Assembly (NCBI GenBank): GCA_027886175.1
Contig: JAJNNQ010000009.1
Span: 28,695,501-28,759,500 of the forward strand
Length of the DNA: 64,000 nt
Direction: 5' to 3'
From: Phylloscopus collybita
Taxonomy: Eukaryota; Chordata; Aves; Passeriformes; Phylloscopidae
Under the pieces are notes generated by a model. That model saw only the letters and a program-made list of their open reading frames with translations. It did no database searches and had not been told where the DNA came from. A program made the translations under genes and the position numbers. Of the stretch, positions 14,201-25,549 are shown in pieces; position 1 is the first letter of the stretch, and the number at the start of each line of letters is the position of its first letter.

Positions 14201-17034
14201 GTGCATAGGGCAGACTGCATGGTTTCCTCCCTTGTTCTCTGTCAAATCCTAGTCCAGAGGAGTTGTGAGCTTTGATGGCTCTGAAGAGTCCCATATGACA
14301 TAGACAGGGGTCTTAAATCTGCTTTCTTCACACCAAGTTGCAACTCAGAACAAAAATCGGTATCCTTGCTTTTCAGTTCCATTTATTTTCATGGTATCCT
14401 GAGTATTCAGCACTTATAAATAATATAATGCTGATGAAATCCAAAACCAGACTTACTCTAGGTTTAAGAGCCAAGAAAAGTATAAAGATTTAGGGAAGTA
14501 TTCCTGACCATATTACAGATTCACTTTTTTGACTAATATGTTTTTGAGCAGTGCTTCTGAGCATGTTCTCCCAGCATTCTTTTATCCTTCTAAAAGAAAG
14601 TGTCTACTGTAGAAAAGAAATCTAGGATTCCTCTTTAGCTGAAGGGGAAAGTTAAACCCTTTTGTATGTATTCAATCCTGTGCTAAATTAGGATTGAAAG
14701 TCATGTGACATGTCCTTTGCAGGTGACAGTTTCTTTCAGTGTACCAGGAAGCCGTGTAGGTGGCAACCTTAGTTTAGATGTGCACCTTTTATATGATGAT
14801 GCATAGCTGAAAAAAAAAGCCAAACACAAAATATTTGGTCAAGGAAATAGATACTTCTGTATGTGTATAGATACCTGCACACACACACATATATATATGT
14901 ATGTGGCATCTTTACCAATCAGGAACATTCAGCTTCTACTCAAAACTGGCAGGTTATTAAAAATTGAAAGGTTCATTCATTTGCCTTTTTAATTCAGCTT
15001 GCATGTACAAAACTATTATCTCAGCATTTGAGTGAGCCCTGCTTGTCAGTAGTTTAAGTAATTAAAGGGTTCAGTGGTTAAATATTGCTACAAGTAGTTC
15101 AAAAATAATTTGTTATTTTTAAAGACAGTTTGGGAGAGAACAGATGAATAATAAATATGTGGTTACATGCATAGATCTGTAGCTGGAAAAACAGCTGTTG
15201 ACAGCTCACTATTTTTCATCACTTTTCTTCATTAAAAAAGGCAATTGGTGAAATTATGGCTGAGAGTGGGAAATATGAAGGAATGAAATGTTAACAACAG
15301 TTTCCATTTTGAAATTCAGCAATGATCCTCATAGAAAAGGAAAATCAGTGCAAACGTCACACTTGCAGACCAAAACTAATCATGTCTGTTCCATTTGTCA
15401 AGCATTGAATCAAAGAGCTGAAATATTTCAATGAGCTATTTTGTCAAGCTAGTCTTTCTGAGATTGTCCACTTATACAAAATATTAAACTTAAGACCATC
15501 TGTCTTGAGATAGCAAGATGATTTTGTTTACAACTATCTTTACCTTTCCCCTCTACCTTCCTCACATTTTAATTTTTTAATTTTTTAATAATTAGTCTTG
15601 AATTATTATTGAAGTTAATGAGCACTGTCTCTTCAGGGATTAGTCACAGCCTTAGCCTGTAGCTAACATGTTAACCCAAGGCACAATAATATACATCGCA
15701 ATATTAAAATATTCCACTCTACATGATTACATTATCAGATGTCAGCAGCTGTCCATACTGTGGGTGATTTTGAAGTCCTTCAGGGAAATGGCTATCACAC
15801 ATTGCTGTAGACAGTGGGATACATGTAAAATGACAATTTAATAACTGAAGCATTATTTCTGCTTGTGTTCTCTTTCCTCTTTTCTGATGAATTCCCAACT
15901 TGAAACACAAAGATGTACGAGAACTGAGGGACCTTTAAAAAGTTATAACATTAACAGATTCTAGTCATAGTCAAAGGCCTTTAAAATTATCTTCAATGCA
16001 ATTTAAAGGTACATATGTATATCTGTATGACCTGTCTTCCAATGTCATTTGAAAAAGTATCCAAACTATCTTTAAGTTTGGTTTGCTACAGTAAGGTGGT
16101 TTCCATGACCAGTAATCAGCATTAATATGTAAAACATGTAATAAGCAATTTCTGTGGTCTGTATGGAACACAAAATATTTAATTATCTTTACTAAAGAAA
16201 GAGTAATGTGGCTGTATTAGAAGTACATCACAGGCTCAGACCAGTTCATATGAAGCCTACTATTTCAGGAAATTCAATGTGCATAAGTATTTTAAATTAC
16301 TTTTTGTTCCCTGTAGCATAATGCTTTAGCTTTCTCTATCTCATAAGTACTCGGATTCAACAACTATACTTTAAAATTCTTTATACATAATTTTGTTACA
16401 GTATGTTTATTTACGTTTTGAAAGATACATCACTATCCTACTAGTTTCTGCAATGACTAAATGTAATGTTTAGTAAAGAATGAATGTACATTATTTAGGT
16501 GTTACCAAAATGTTTTCTACTACTGTTGACCTTGAAATTTATTTTTAATTCTGTAGCTGTTGCTACCTCTCAAGGCTTCAAATTGATATTGTCTAAGTGA
16601 CACTATCAAGTTCAAATGTAGATTTTTTGATATAAACCATAGAGCTCTATACTGTGATAATTTCAAATGTTACAAGCACTGGCTTTCAGTATTGCTTGTC
16701 ACACTATTTTTTTTTCCTGGAAGTAAGTTCTACTCACACATGGAGGGAAAAAAGTGGCAGCATAGGAACAACACAAATTCTGGAAATTTGATTTCTCATA
16801 TGATAAACCAGATTTTTAAAAAATCAGAACATACATTTATAAAACAAAACAAAACAATATTCACTTTTTATACTGACTATTCATCCCCCTTATTTCACTT
16901 CTTAAAACATTTGGCTTTCACTTCAAACAAAACTGATGAGGTTCAGAGAGGTGTAATCCTTTTATGTCACTAATGTCCACTTATACTACAATGGCTGCTG
17001 GCTACAGAAAAAGGGAAGAAAACAAGTGAAAATG
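5299..17034. other. long AT-rich non-coding stretch
   Basis: No coding gene, RNA gene or well-preserved mobile element is recognised over these 11.7 kb. The longest open frames (around 130 codons at 6349-6753 and 11549-11935, both minus strand) have no recognisable domain. Simple sequence includes a 15-base T run at 9776-9790 and a CA/AT tract at 14878-14903. The rest fits intronic or intergenic avian DNA. Confidence 0.5.
14878..14903. repeat. (CA)n-(AT)n microsatellite
   Basis: A CA run passes directly into an AT run and then ATGTATGTG. This is a compound dinucleotide microsatellite. Confidence 0.8.
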
Positions 17035-17572
17035 TGTTGGGTCTGGCTGAGCAGGAGTTCATTTTCCCACAGCAGCTCTCACAGTGCTGTGCTCTGCACT
17101 GGTGGCTGGAAATGTGCTGGTAACACCCCAGTGCTTTGGCTACTGCAGGGCAGTGCTGGCACAGCTTCAGCGCTGGCTCCCCATCAGTAGCCTGGGGGTG
17201 GGCAAGGACTTGGGAGGGGACACAACAAGGACAGCTGACCCAAACTGACCAAAGGACATTCCACACCATCTGGTATCTTGTCAACAATAAAAGCTAAAAG
17301 AAAGGAGGGAAGGGGAGAGCAAGGGGAACTTTTTACTTATGATTTCTGTCTTCTGAGGCAGATACTACTTGCAGTGAGGCCTGGCTTCTAGGGAAGTGGC
17401 TGGGCATTGCCTACTGATGGGAAGTAAAGAATAAATCTTTTGTTTTACTTTGCTTTCAAACATGACCTTTGCTTTATTAAACTGCCTTTATCTTGACCAT
17501 CTTATTTCCATTCTCTTCCCAACTCTTTCTTTCCTTTTCTCCTAGTGATAAACAATGACAATATTTTTTACT

Positions 17573-17618
<46 letters not shown>

Positions 17619-17686
17619 TTTCTTTTTTCCCCATTTGACCAGGATCTGAATAAAAGTACCAGAGTAGCTGGAGTTGTTTCAACACA
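17035..17686 (+). mobile_element. degraded solo LTR, avian ERVL-type family
   Basis: The stretch starts with TGTTGGGTCTGGCTGAG. It carries the family-typical block GGGGGTGGGCAAGGACTTGG, followed by GACAGCTGACCCAAACTGAC and CAATAAAAGC, which serves as the TATA-like box in such LTRs. Further on is the typical CTGCCTTTATCTTGACC near the 3' end. It ends near TTTCAACACA. I recognise this as a common avian LTR from memory of the family pattern, not from a search. No internal retroviral sequence adjoins it, so it is a solo LTR. No clear target duplication is visible, and a 38-base T run has expanded near its 3' end, so the edges are approximate. Confidence 0.7.
17578..17615. repeat. poly(T) run, 38 bases
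   Basis: An uninterrupted run of 38 T lies in the T-rich 3' part of the solo LTR. It probably arose by expansion of the LTR's own T-rich tract rather than as a retroposon tail. Confidence 0.9.
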
Positions 17687-17845
17687 ATAAGTGGAAAGTG
17701 TATAATGTTTTCATATTTAAAACCTCTCTATTCTAGATCTGTCTAGCTTTTACACCTCTTTATGAGAAACTCAGAAGTAGGAGAGGAAAGCAGAACTATT
17801 GATGGTTCTTTTCCTGCAATACTACTTCTCTTGCTCAAAACAGTA

Positions 17846-17941
17846 TCTGAGAATTTGACTCTGCTTGAGCAGGAGGTTGTACAAGATGACCTCCAGAGCT
17901 TCCCTCCAACCCCAACCATCCTGTAGTTTTGTGAATTGATT
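17846..17941 (+). mobile_element. CR1 LINE 3'-end fragment
   Basis: The segment with GATGACCTCCAGAG followed by CTTCCCTCCAACCCCAACC and CCTGTAGTTTTGTGA matches the 3' end pattern of CR1 retrotransposons, in which a GACCT-CCAGAGGT-CCTTCCAACC block is followed by short ATTCTGTGA-like repeats. CR1 is the dominant LINE of birds. Only the last hundred bases or so remain, as is usual for 5'-truncated CR1 copies. Confidence 0.75.
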
Positions 17942-19510
17942 TTGTTTTATCTCAAAGGAATGCATTTTCTAAGAGAGCCATTAGAAACAAGATGCTAAGT
18001 GAGGTGCCAATGACCTCTACTCTCTCGACATTCCCTGGCAGTCATTACAAAGAGAATATTTCTGCTTTGTTCTGAAACTGTGAGAATGTTCCCTGGTGAC
18101 CATATACTGCCTGCTGCCTACCTTCTCCCACAAACAGTAGGTTCCATATACTAATTATTATATCCTTTCTATGCAAGGGGACAACTAAATTATATAATTA
18201 TATTCAGCCAAAACCATGCTTAGGTTTTATATACTAAAGTACACCTTAAATTTTCTTAGGTGTAATCTCTCCTTTGCTATATAAAATGCTGTACTTGTCT
18301 AAATGTAAAAATTTTTCTGCATAAGACAATACATATTAAAGCCATCTTATTGGTTAAAATAACCCCAAACTTATTTATCTGAAATACTAATCTTTAATAC
18401 TAGTTTCATTATTTTTAAAGCAATGTCCACATTAGAGGAAGACTGAAAGAGTTGAATTTAGCCCTGATGAAATTAAGTAGTAAAAATTAGTCCTGTTTGG
18501 GTTTAGTGGAAATCTAACTGATTTTGCTTAATCAAAAGGTCCACAACTTAAATTTTCCAGTCTAGCCATTAATCAGAGAACAGACTGCAGTTTGAATTTG
18601 AACTGTAATGCATTCAAAAGGCAAATTCATAATCTTAGGACATACAAGCCCTTAGGATAATGGAATAACCTGTCCCTATTCCTTATATACCCACCTGAGA
18701 CTTGTAGTAGGGGTTTGAGTTAATTGCAAGGACAGATACGTGCTAGGAAAAGACCTACTTAATTGCAGTTAATATTCAATAGCTGTTGGTATAGCAATAG
18801 TTTCTGCATATTAGTAATCTAGACTGGATTCAAAAGAAACCTTGAGGGTGCATCTTCTTCCTTTCTCCTCCAAGGTTATGGATTAAAGTAAGAGTGTAAG
18901 TACTATAGATATGAACTTACTGAGTCATCCACTTACAGCCAACAGGAGTTAAATTTCAGTGTTAAGAGGGGACAACTGAAAAAAAATCCCTTATTAAATA
19001 AAAACAAGTAAAGAGAATTTTTTGAATTTTGAATCTAGCATTAACTGCATGTGACTGTTGACTGTAAATGCAGATCTGTGGAAAGTGCCGCTGAAGCTGT
19101 GTTTGCAGCTGTAGTGTGCTGGAATGCTGATGTAATAATCTAGAAAATGTCCTAGATTAACTTTTCTTGGTAGGTTCTGAGAGAATGACACTGTTTTCAT
19201 ACTGAGAAGACAAAAAAGTGACTTTAAAACTGAGAAAGTTTCCAAAAAGTTTTCCAAATCAGAGAAGAAAAAAAACTCCAAAATCTCAGTGTGCTAAAAT
19301 TGTTTCATGTTTTCCATGATTGCAACTTATTCTTTTTGTTTATGCTTCTATTTACAGGGTGTCAATCCAAGCAAAAAAATAAGTTCAAGTGTCAAAATAA
19401 ATCATTACTTAAAATTTTTGATACTGCAGCATAGAAGATAGAAGATCAGTGGGTAGAAGATCAGTACAGTGCCTGCAGTCTTTGCAAACAGTGGTGCTGG
19501 CTTAGAGGAT
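17942..19510. other. AT-rich non-coding stretch
   Basis: Nothing recognisable lies between the CR1 fragment and the next LTR. The 95-codon minus-strand frame at 18994-19281 has no identifiable domain. Confidence 0.5.
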
Positions 19511-19994
19511 AGTACTGGGTCTGGATGGGATGGAGTTAAATTGTCTTCATAGCAGTCAGTGTTCTGCTGTGTTTCAGATTTCTGGCTTAAACCAGTAAAC
19601 ATTTCTGGGCTAACTCTGAGCAGTAGTTTGCACAGTGGCAAGGCCTTTTTTTCTCTGTTCTGCCTAATTGAGTATGCTAGGGGTGGGCAAGAGATTAGGA
19701 GAGGACATAGCCAAGACTACTGACCTAAGTCAAAAGGATATTCTGTACCATAAAATCTCACTTGTGGCAATAAAAACTGGAGCTTAGGGAGGTTGTGAGT
19801 GATTTTGTGTGCATGGTTTCTTTTTTTTTTTTTTTCTTCCCCTCTCCTTTTTTCTTCACTGATTAATCCGTCTTTATTTTGACCTATGGGTTTTCTTGCT
19901 TTTGGTCTTCATATTCCTTCTCCAAGCCTGCTGGGTAGGGTAGGGGAGAGCAAATATGTGGATACTTGGCTGCTGGCTGGGGTTGCCCATCACA
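19511..19994 (+). mobile_element. degraded solo LTR, same broad family as 17.0 kb
   Basis: The order of landmarks repeats that of the LTR at 17.0 kb: a start with GGGTCTGGATGGGATGGAG, then GGGGTGGGCAAGAGATTAGG, GACCTAAGTC, a TATA-like CAATAAAAACTGG, a T-rich block, and an end with CTGCTGGCTGGGGTTG. It is more diverged than the 17.0-kb copy and has internal deletions. No internal retroviral sequence is attached. The limits are estimates, and no target duplication was identified. Confidence 0.65.
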
Positions 19995-21545
19995 CTGGTA
20001 AACTAATTTTTAAGTCAATAATCCATCATTGCTGCAGCCTAAAGTTAGTATAACTCATCTTAAATCCAAAATAAATCAGTCAGTACCCACGATATCAGAA
20101 GTGGTCAATATTGCCAATTGATGTAGCTTGACTACTTTAAAGGTAACTAAAATCTCCCTCAAGACTGGCTACATACACAAAACAGTTGAAGAAAATAAAA
20201 TAGCAAAATGTCTAGCAAAGCCACATGTCTCCATAAGAAGCAATACATTAAAGTAGTCATGGTATTTCTTCAATGAGATAGGACAACTCTAAACCTTGCT
20301 AATGGAGTCAGTGGAGTGTCTTTTAGGAGTTCTTATGTTTGAGAATGTCTTGAATTTTCTTTGACTAAAAATCTGATTTTTCTGTGGTCTATTTTAGTAC
20401 CATCAAATATATAGTCAAGTTAGAAAGATAAAAGGTGAAATTGGGATTTTTATTATGAGTACATTGCTCTTCTAACCAGAAGGATTCTTCAGCATGTTGT
20501 GACATGCATCCATATAAAATTATTTTGATGTTTCACCAGTATAATATCCTATTAAAGATACAAATTGGCATTCTGTTGGTGTAATGCGCCCCTGAGGTCC
20601 TTCAGGAATTACTACTGAATTTCATTTTTCATTTAGCTGCTACATGCTGTACATTTATTAACAAAATGGAACTTTGGTAGATCTGCAATGAACTGTGTTC
20701 ACCCTGCAGGCAAACAAGCCCCTCAAAGCTCAGGAGTCTTAGCTCACAAGCTGTCTGCATGTCTTGCAAGTTTGCTTCTGTCTGCAAACCTAAAAGCACT
20801 CAACAGGCTGACATGGAAGGGATTGCCTAGAGGAAATGTGAATATTTCAAGTGAACCACTGGGAAACTTCCACAGTTGAAATAAAAGGCATTGAATAATC
20901 TTTTTCAGATGTGTCTTGGAAGGAAATCACTAATCATTATATTTAAATTACTTTTAGGAGAAGAGGTATAAATGAAGATGAGGTACAGGTTAGTTCCTGG
21001 GACAAAAACATTGTTAATGAGAAGTGATCGAAGAACAAGTATGGAATACAAAGGGCAGATACTGAAAATGCTGGTCTAATTCTCCAGAGAGACTGAATTG
21101 GAGGAAAACCTTCAATTAAGGGAAAGACATCCAAGCTGCCCTAGTCACCAAATTCTTGAGCTGCACTTCATAAAATATGCTCAGACAAACCAAGAATCTT
21201 TTTCCCATAGATGCTGGAAGAAAATAGCAGAGATTTAGTTAGCACTACGTGACTACAGTGTCAAAACAAGATGGGCTGGAATTTTCAATTACAGAGATTC
21301 TCATTCTGGGAGTTGAGGATTCTCATGCAGAACTCATTTGGGTATTAAAGTCATACTCTTAAGGAATATTAAATGAATTTTTTATGACCTGATACCCTAG
21401 TTTTGCCAAGGACTTTAGGAGCCATGTGGGCATGCAGGTTATTATCCTATACCATTCACATGGTCTCTAGTGGTGGAAGTAAGGGATTCTCACTTCAAAG
21501 AAGAATGAGACATGGCTTGGGGTGGAGGAAAAAAGTGGGGTATGG
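19995..21545. other. non-coding stretch up to the provirus
   Basis: No gene is recognised. The last 100-150 bases before the provirus may be the 5' part of the older LTR whose 3' part lies beyond the provirus at 28144-28568. This cannot be proved without alignment to a family consensus. Confidence 0.45.
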
Positions 21546-21550
21546 AGCAT
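21546..21550. repeat. target-site duplication AGCAT, left copy
   Basis: AGCAT directly precedes the left LTR and recurs directly after the right LTR at 28139-28143. A 5-bp duplication is the length expected for ERVL-type and some other retroviral integrases. It marks the exact ends of the insertion. Confidence 0.9.
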
Positions 21551-22287
21551 TGTCTTGGTTTGGAAAGACAGGTATCTGCCAGGGAAACTGAGGTTCCCCT
21601 AGGATGGAGAATACCAACCCCTCGCACCCCGACTAATTATAATTTTGCAATCAAGGGCTCTCAGGCAAAGAGGTTGGGAATAGGAATAACAGTTCTTTAC
21701 TAGGAGGTTTAACAATACAAATATGATAGGAAACAAAACCACCCAACCAAACAAACAAATAAACAAATAAACAATAATTTTAGAAGAAAACTCTGACAAA
21801 GTCAGAGTTTCAATCTGACCCTGTGATTCAGGATGTTGAAAAAGACAGTCCAAACGTAAACAGTCCAAACACTTCTGGAGTGGCAGACGTGATCCTGTTG
21901 GAGCAGAGATGATTCTGCGAAGAAACCGGTTCAGGGATGGCCAGGAGGGAGACAGGATGGCGAGCACAGGAGACAAAGAAGCTCTTGCCACACCGCCGCG
22001 AAGGAAGCGCCGCGCACCCCGCTCCTGCAGCCGGGCCGAACCACTCCTGCAGCAGGGCCGAACCACTCCTGCAGCAGGGCCGAACCACTCCTGCAGCAGG
22101 GCCGAACCGCCAACCCCCGGCCACCCCCCCCTCCCCCCCACCCCCCACCGCCAGGGCATGAGATGTATAGAAATGCAAATGCACCGCACAGGCTGGGGAA
22201 GGTAACAATGGCCTATCAAGGTGGGTCATCAGGCCTCAAAACAGATGTAAATAGAATACACAAAACCCAGCTCCACAACCCAAGACA
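21551..22287 (-). mobile_element. provirus 3' LTR (left copy)
   Basis: The 737-bp repeat runs from TGTCTTGGTT to ACCCAAGACA on the plus strand, giving short inverted ends TGTCTTGG/CCAAGACA as expected for an LTR. It is the 3' LTR because the coding strand is minus. The U3 half, at the higher coordinates, is GC-rich: a long C/G run (22113-22153), three and a half 22-bp tandem repeats (22033-22108) and an octamer-type ATGCAAAT (22173-22180). No TATA box is apparent in U3. A variant poly(A) signal AGTAAA may lie in the R/U5 half (minus strand, near 21697-21702). Confidence 0.95.
22033..22108 (-). repeat. 22-bp tandem repeats in U3 (3' LTR)
   Basis: The unit GGGCCGAACCACTCCTGCAG plus CA is present three times without mismatch, followed by a 10-base partial copy. 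Repeats in U3 often act as enhancers. Here that role is inferred from position only. Confidence 0.9.
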
Positions 22288-22290
22288 ACG

Positions 22291-22301
22291 TTCCACCCCT
22301 T
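22291..22301 (-). promoter_or_regulatory. polypurine tract
   Basis: On the minus strand the sequence AAGGGGTGGAA ends three bases before the 3' LTR. A purine run at this site primes plus-strand DNA synthesis in retroviruses. It is short and contains one T, so the exact ends are uncertain. Confidence 0.75.
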
Positions 22302-22366
22302 ATTCTATTACCATCTGTATCATACCTAAATTAATAAACTCCACTATACAGAATGAACCCTCACAC

Positions 22367-25300
22367 TCAGTTCTCACTTAGGATTAGGTTTTCCTGTGGT
22401 ACACAACTGGTTTTCCCATCTTTCTGCATCACCCACCAAGTGTTACCAGGTCCTTGAGCAAAAACAATCCCACGGGTGGGTTCACCTTTGCCCAAGGTGG
22501 GGTTTACCCAAACAGTCTTTCCTAAGATACCTCTCATATGTACTACAGGGACTTTGTCTCCATCCACTGTGTGCAAAGGGGTAGACTGGGCAGGACCAGC
22601 TCGATTAATAGACCCTCGGGTGTTGACCATCCAGGTGGCCTTTGCTAAGTTCACTTCCCAATTTCTGAAGGTCCCCCCGCCAAGTGCTTTCAGGGTGGTC
22701 TTAAGCAGTCCATTGCACCGTTCAACTTTCCCGGCAGCTGGTGCATGATAAGGGATGTGATATATCCATTCAATGCCGTGTTCCTTAGCCCAGGTGTTTA
22801 TGAGGCTGTTCTTGAAATGAGTCCCGTTGTCCGACTCAATTCTCTCAGGGGTGCCATGTCTCCACAGGACTTGTTTTTCCAGGCCCAGGATGGTGTTCCG
22901 GGCGGTGGCATGAGGCACAGGATAGGTCTCCAGCCACCCAGTGGTGGCTTCCACCATGGTCAGCACGTAGCGCTTGCCTTGGCGGGTTTGGGGCAGTGTG
23001 ATGTAATCAATCTGCCAGGCCTCCCCATACTTGTACTTGGACCACCGTCCACCGTACCAGAGGGGCTTCACCCGCTTGGCCTGCTTGATGGCAGCACACG
23101 TCTCACAGTCGTGGATAACCTGTGAAATACTGTTCATGGTTAGATCCACCCCTCGGTCTCGTGCCCACTTATAGGTGGCATCTCTGCCCTGATGACCTGA
23201 AGCATCATGGGCCCACCGAGCTAGGAACAACTCTCCCTTGTGTTGCCAATCCAAGTCTACCTTGGATACCTTTATCCTCGCAGCTTGATCTACTTGCTCG
23301 TTGTTCCGGTGCTCCTCATTAGCCCGACTCTTGGGGACATGGGCATCCACATGACGGACTTTCACAGGTAGTTTCCCTACCCTGATGGCAATGTCCTTCC
23401 ACTCATCAGCAGCCCAGATTGGTTTTCCCCTACGCTGCCAGTTGGCTTTTTTCCACCTTTCCAGCCAGCCCCACAGAGCATTAGCCACCATCCACGAATC
23501 AGTGTAGAGGTAGAGCTTCGGCCACTTCTCTCTTTCAGCAATGTCCAGGGCCAATTGAACAGCTTTGAGTTCAGCAAGCTGGCTTGACCCACCTTCTCCT
23601 TCAGTGGCGTGTGCAACTTGTCTTGTGGGGCTCCATACAGCTGCTTTCCACTTCCGGTTCATCCCTACGATGCGACAGGAACCATCAGTGAAAAGAGCGT
23701 AGCGTGTTTCTTCTGCTGGCAGTTGGTTGTATGGTGGAGCTTCTTCAGCCCGGGTTACTTGTTCTTCTTCGTCAGTGAGACTGAAGTTCTCAGCTTCTGG
23801 CCAGTTGGTGATTACTTCCAAAATCCCAGGGCGATTCGGGTTACCAATACGGGCGCGCTGAGTGATGAGGGCGATCCATTTGCTCCATGTAGCATCGGTG
23901 GCATGGTGGGTGGAGGGAACCTTTCCTTTAAACATCCACCCCAGCACCGGTAGTCGGGGTGCCAGGAGGAGTTGTGCTTCAGTGCCAATCACCTCTGAGG
24001 CAGCTTGAACTCCTTCGTAGGCGGCCAAGATCTCCTTCTCTGTGGGAGTGTAATTGGCTTCAGACCCTCTGTAGCTTCGGCTCCAGAATCCCAGTGGCCG
24101 GCCTCGAGTCTCACCTGGCACCTTCTGCCACAGGCTCCAGGACAGACCATGGCTCCCGGCTGCAGAGTAGAGCACGTTCTTTACCTCTGGTCCCGTCCTG
24201 ACTGGGCCAAGGGCTACTGCATGTGCGATTTCCTGCTTGATCTGGGCAAAGGCGTGTTGCTGTTCTGGGCCCCAGTGGAAATCGTTCTTCTTGCGGGTAA
24301 CCAGGTAGAGAGGGCTCACAATCTGACTGTACTCAGGGATGTGCATCCTCCAAAAGCCAATGGCCCCTAGGAAAGCTTGTGTTTCCTTCTTGTTGGTTGG
24401 TGGGGACATGGCAGTGATCTTATTGATGACCTCAGTGGGAATCTGACGCCGTCCATCTTGCCACTTCACTCCCAGGAACTGGATCTCTTGGGCAGGTCCC
24501 TTGACTTTGCTCTTCTTGATGGCAAAACCGGCTTCCAGGAGAATTTGGACGATCTTCTCTCCTTTCTCAAAGACTTCCATTGCCGTGTTCCCCCACACAA
24601 TGATGTCATCTATGTACTGTAGATGGTCCGGAGCCTCACCCTTTTCCAGTGCATCCTGGATCAGTCCATGGCAGATGGTGGGACTGTGCTTCCACCCCTG
24701 GGGCAGCCGATTCCAGGTGTACTGCACACCCCTCCAGGTGAAAGCAAACTGGGGTCTGCACTCTGCTGCCACAGGAATGGAGAAGAAGGCATTGGCAATG
24801 TCTATGGTCGCGTACCACTTTGCTGCCTTGGACTCCAGCTCATACTGCAACTCCAACATGTCTGGCACAGCAGCGCTCAGTGGTGGCGTGACCTCATTCA
24901 GACCACGATAATCTACAGTCAGTCTCCATTCCCCACTGGGCTTACGCACAGGCCAGATGGGGCTGTTAAAAGGTGAATGAGCCTTACTGACCACCCCTTG
25001 GCTCTCCAGTTTACGAATCATCTCATGGATCGGGGTCACAGAGTCTCTGTCAGTGCGGTATTGCCGACGGTGCACTGTTGCTGTGGCAATTGGTACCTGT
25101 TGTTCTTCAACTCTTAGCAGTCCCACAGCAGAAGGGTCATCTGAGAGACCGGGCAAGGTATTCAGTTGTTTGATCTCTTCCGTCTCTACAGCAGCTACTC
25201 CAAAAGCCCAACGATATCCTTTTGGGTCTTTGAAATATCCATTTCTGAGATAGTCTATGCCGAGGATGCACGGGGCCTCTGGGCCAGTCACAATGGGGTG

Positions 25301-25549
25301 TTTCTGCCACCCATTCCCAGTTAAACTCACTTCGGCTTCCACTACAGTCAGCTGCTGGGACCCTCCTGTCACCCCAGAAATAGAAATGGGTTCTGTTCCT
25401 ACATACCCTGATGGCATCAGGGTACATTGGGCACCAGTGTCAACCAAAGCCGTGTATTTTTGTGGGTCAGATGTGCCAGGCCATCGGATCCACACAGTCC
25501 AATAGATCCGATTATCCCTTTCCTCTACCTGGCTAGAGGCAGGGCCCCT
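22367..25549 (-). CDS. pol: Pro-Pol polyprotein (PR-RT-RNase H-IN)
   Basis: The frame gives about 1060 residues from the codon after the gag UAG to a TGA at 22369-22367. It has no ATG of its own near the start, so it is most likely made as Gag-Pol. Residues below count from the GTG codon at 25495 (the frame runs 18 codons further upstream). Aspartic protease: DTGA with Asp19 and a later ILGIDYL. Reverse transcriptase: about 155-390, with the LPQGW box near 264 and catalytic YIDD at 294-297. RNase H: Asp604, Glu642, Asp666 and Asp736. Integrase: zinc site His763, His768, Cys797, Cys800, and core Asp830, Asp889, Glu925 with the standard 35-residue Asp-Glu spacing. All expected catalytic residues are present and there are no internal stops. 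The protein ends shortly after integrase, and no dUTPase domain follows. ERVL-like class is likely. Activity is not shown. Confidence 0.95.
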   Translation of the reverse strand, partial: RGPASSQVEERDNRIYWTVWIRWPGTSDPQKYTALVDTGAQCTLMPSGYVGTEPISISGVTGGSQQLTVVEAEVSLTGNGWQKHPIVTGPEAPCILGIDYLRNGYFKDPKGYRWAFGVAAVETEEIKQLNTLPGLSDDPSAVGLLRVEEQQVPIATATVHRRQYRTDRDSVTPIHEMIRKLESQGVVSKAHSPFNSPIWPVRKPSGEWRLTVDYRGLNEVTPPLSAAVPDMLELQYELESKAAKWYATIDIANAFFSIPVAAECRPQFAFTWRGVQYTWNRLPQGWKHSPTICHGLIQDALEKGEAPDHLQYIDDIIVWGNTAMEVFEKGEKIVQILLEAGFAIKKSKVKGPAQEIQFLGVKWQDGRRQIPTEVINKITAMSPPTNKKETQAFLGAIGFWRMHIPEYSQIVSPLYLVTRKKNDFHWGPEQQHAFAQIKQEIAHAVALGPVRTGPEVKNVLYSAAGSHGLSWSLWQKVPGETRGRPLGFWSRSYRGSEANYTPTEKEILAAYEGVQAASEVIGTEAQLLLAPRLPVLGWMFKGKVPSTHHATDATWSKWIALITQRARIGNPNRPGILEVITNWPEAENFSLTDEEEQVTRAEEAPPYNQLPAEETRYALFTDGSCRIVGMNRKWKAAVWSPTRQVAHATEGEGGSSQLAELKAVQLALDIAEREKWPKLYLYTDSWMVANALWGWLERWKKANWQRRGKPIWAADEWKDIAIRVGKLPVKVRHVDAHVPKSRANEEHRNNEQVDQAARIKVSKVDLDWQHKGELFLARWAHDASGHQGRDATYKWARDRGVDLTMNSISQVIHDCETCAAIKQAKRVKPLWYGGRWSKYKYGEAWQIDYITLPQTRQGKRYVLTMVEATTGWLETYPVPHATARNTILGLEKQVLWRHGTPERIESDNGTHFKNSLINTWAKEHGIEWIYHIPYHAPAAGKVERCNGLLKTTLKALGGGTFRNWEVNLAKATWMVNTRGSINRAGPAQSTPLHTVDGDKVPVVHMRGILGKTVWVNPTLGKGEPTRGIVFAQGPGNTWWVMQKDGKTSCVPQENLILSEN

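Noticed and set aside
17578..17615. Poly(T) as the tail of a minus-strand retroposon
   Set aside because: It lies inside the T-rich 3' part of a recognisable LTR and is better explained by expansion of that tract.
22033..22108. CRISPR-like array in the LTR
   Set aside because: The repeats are directly adjacent with no spacers and lie in a vertebrate retroviral LTR, so this is an ordinary tandem repeat.
22745..24976. Plus-strand open frames of 100-136 codons across the provirus
   Set aside because: These are shadows of the pol reading frame on the opposite strand.
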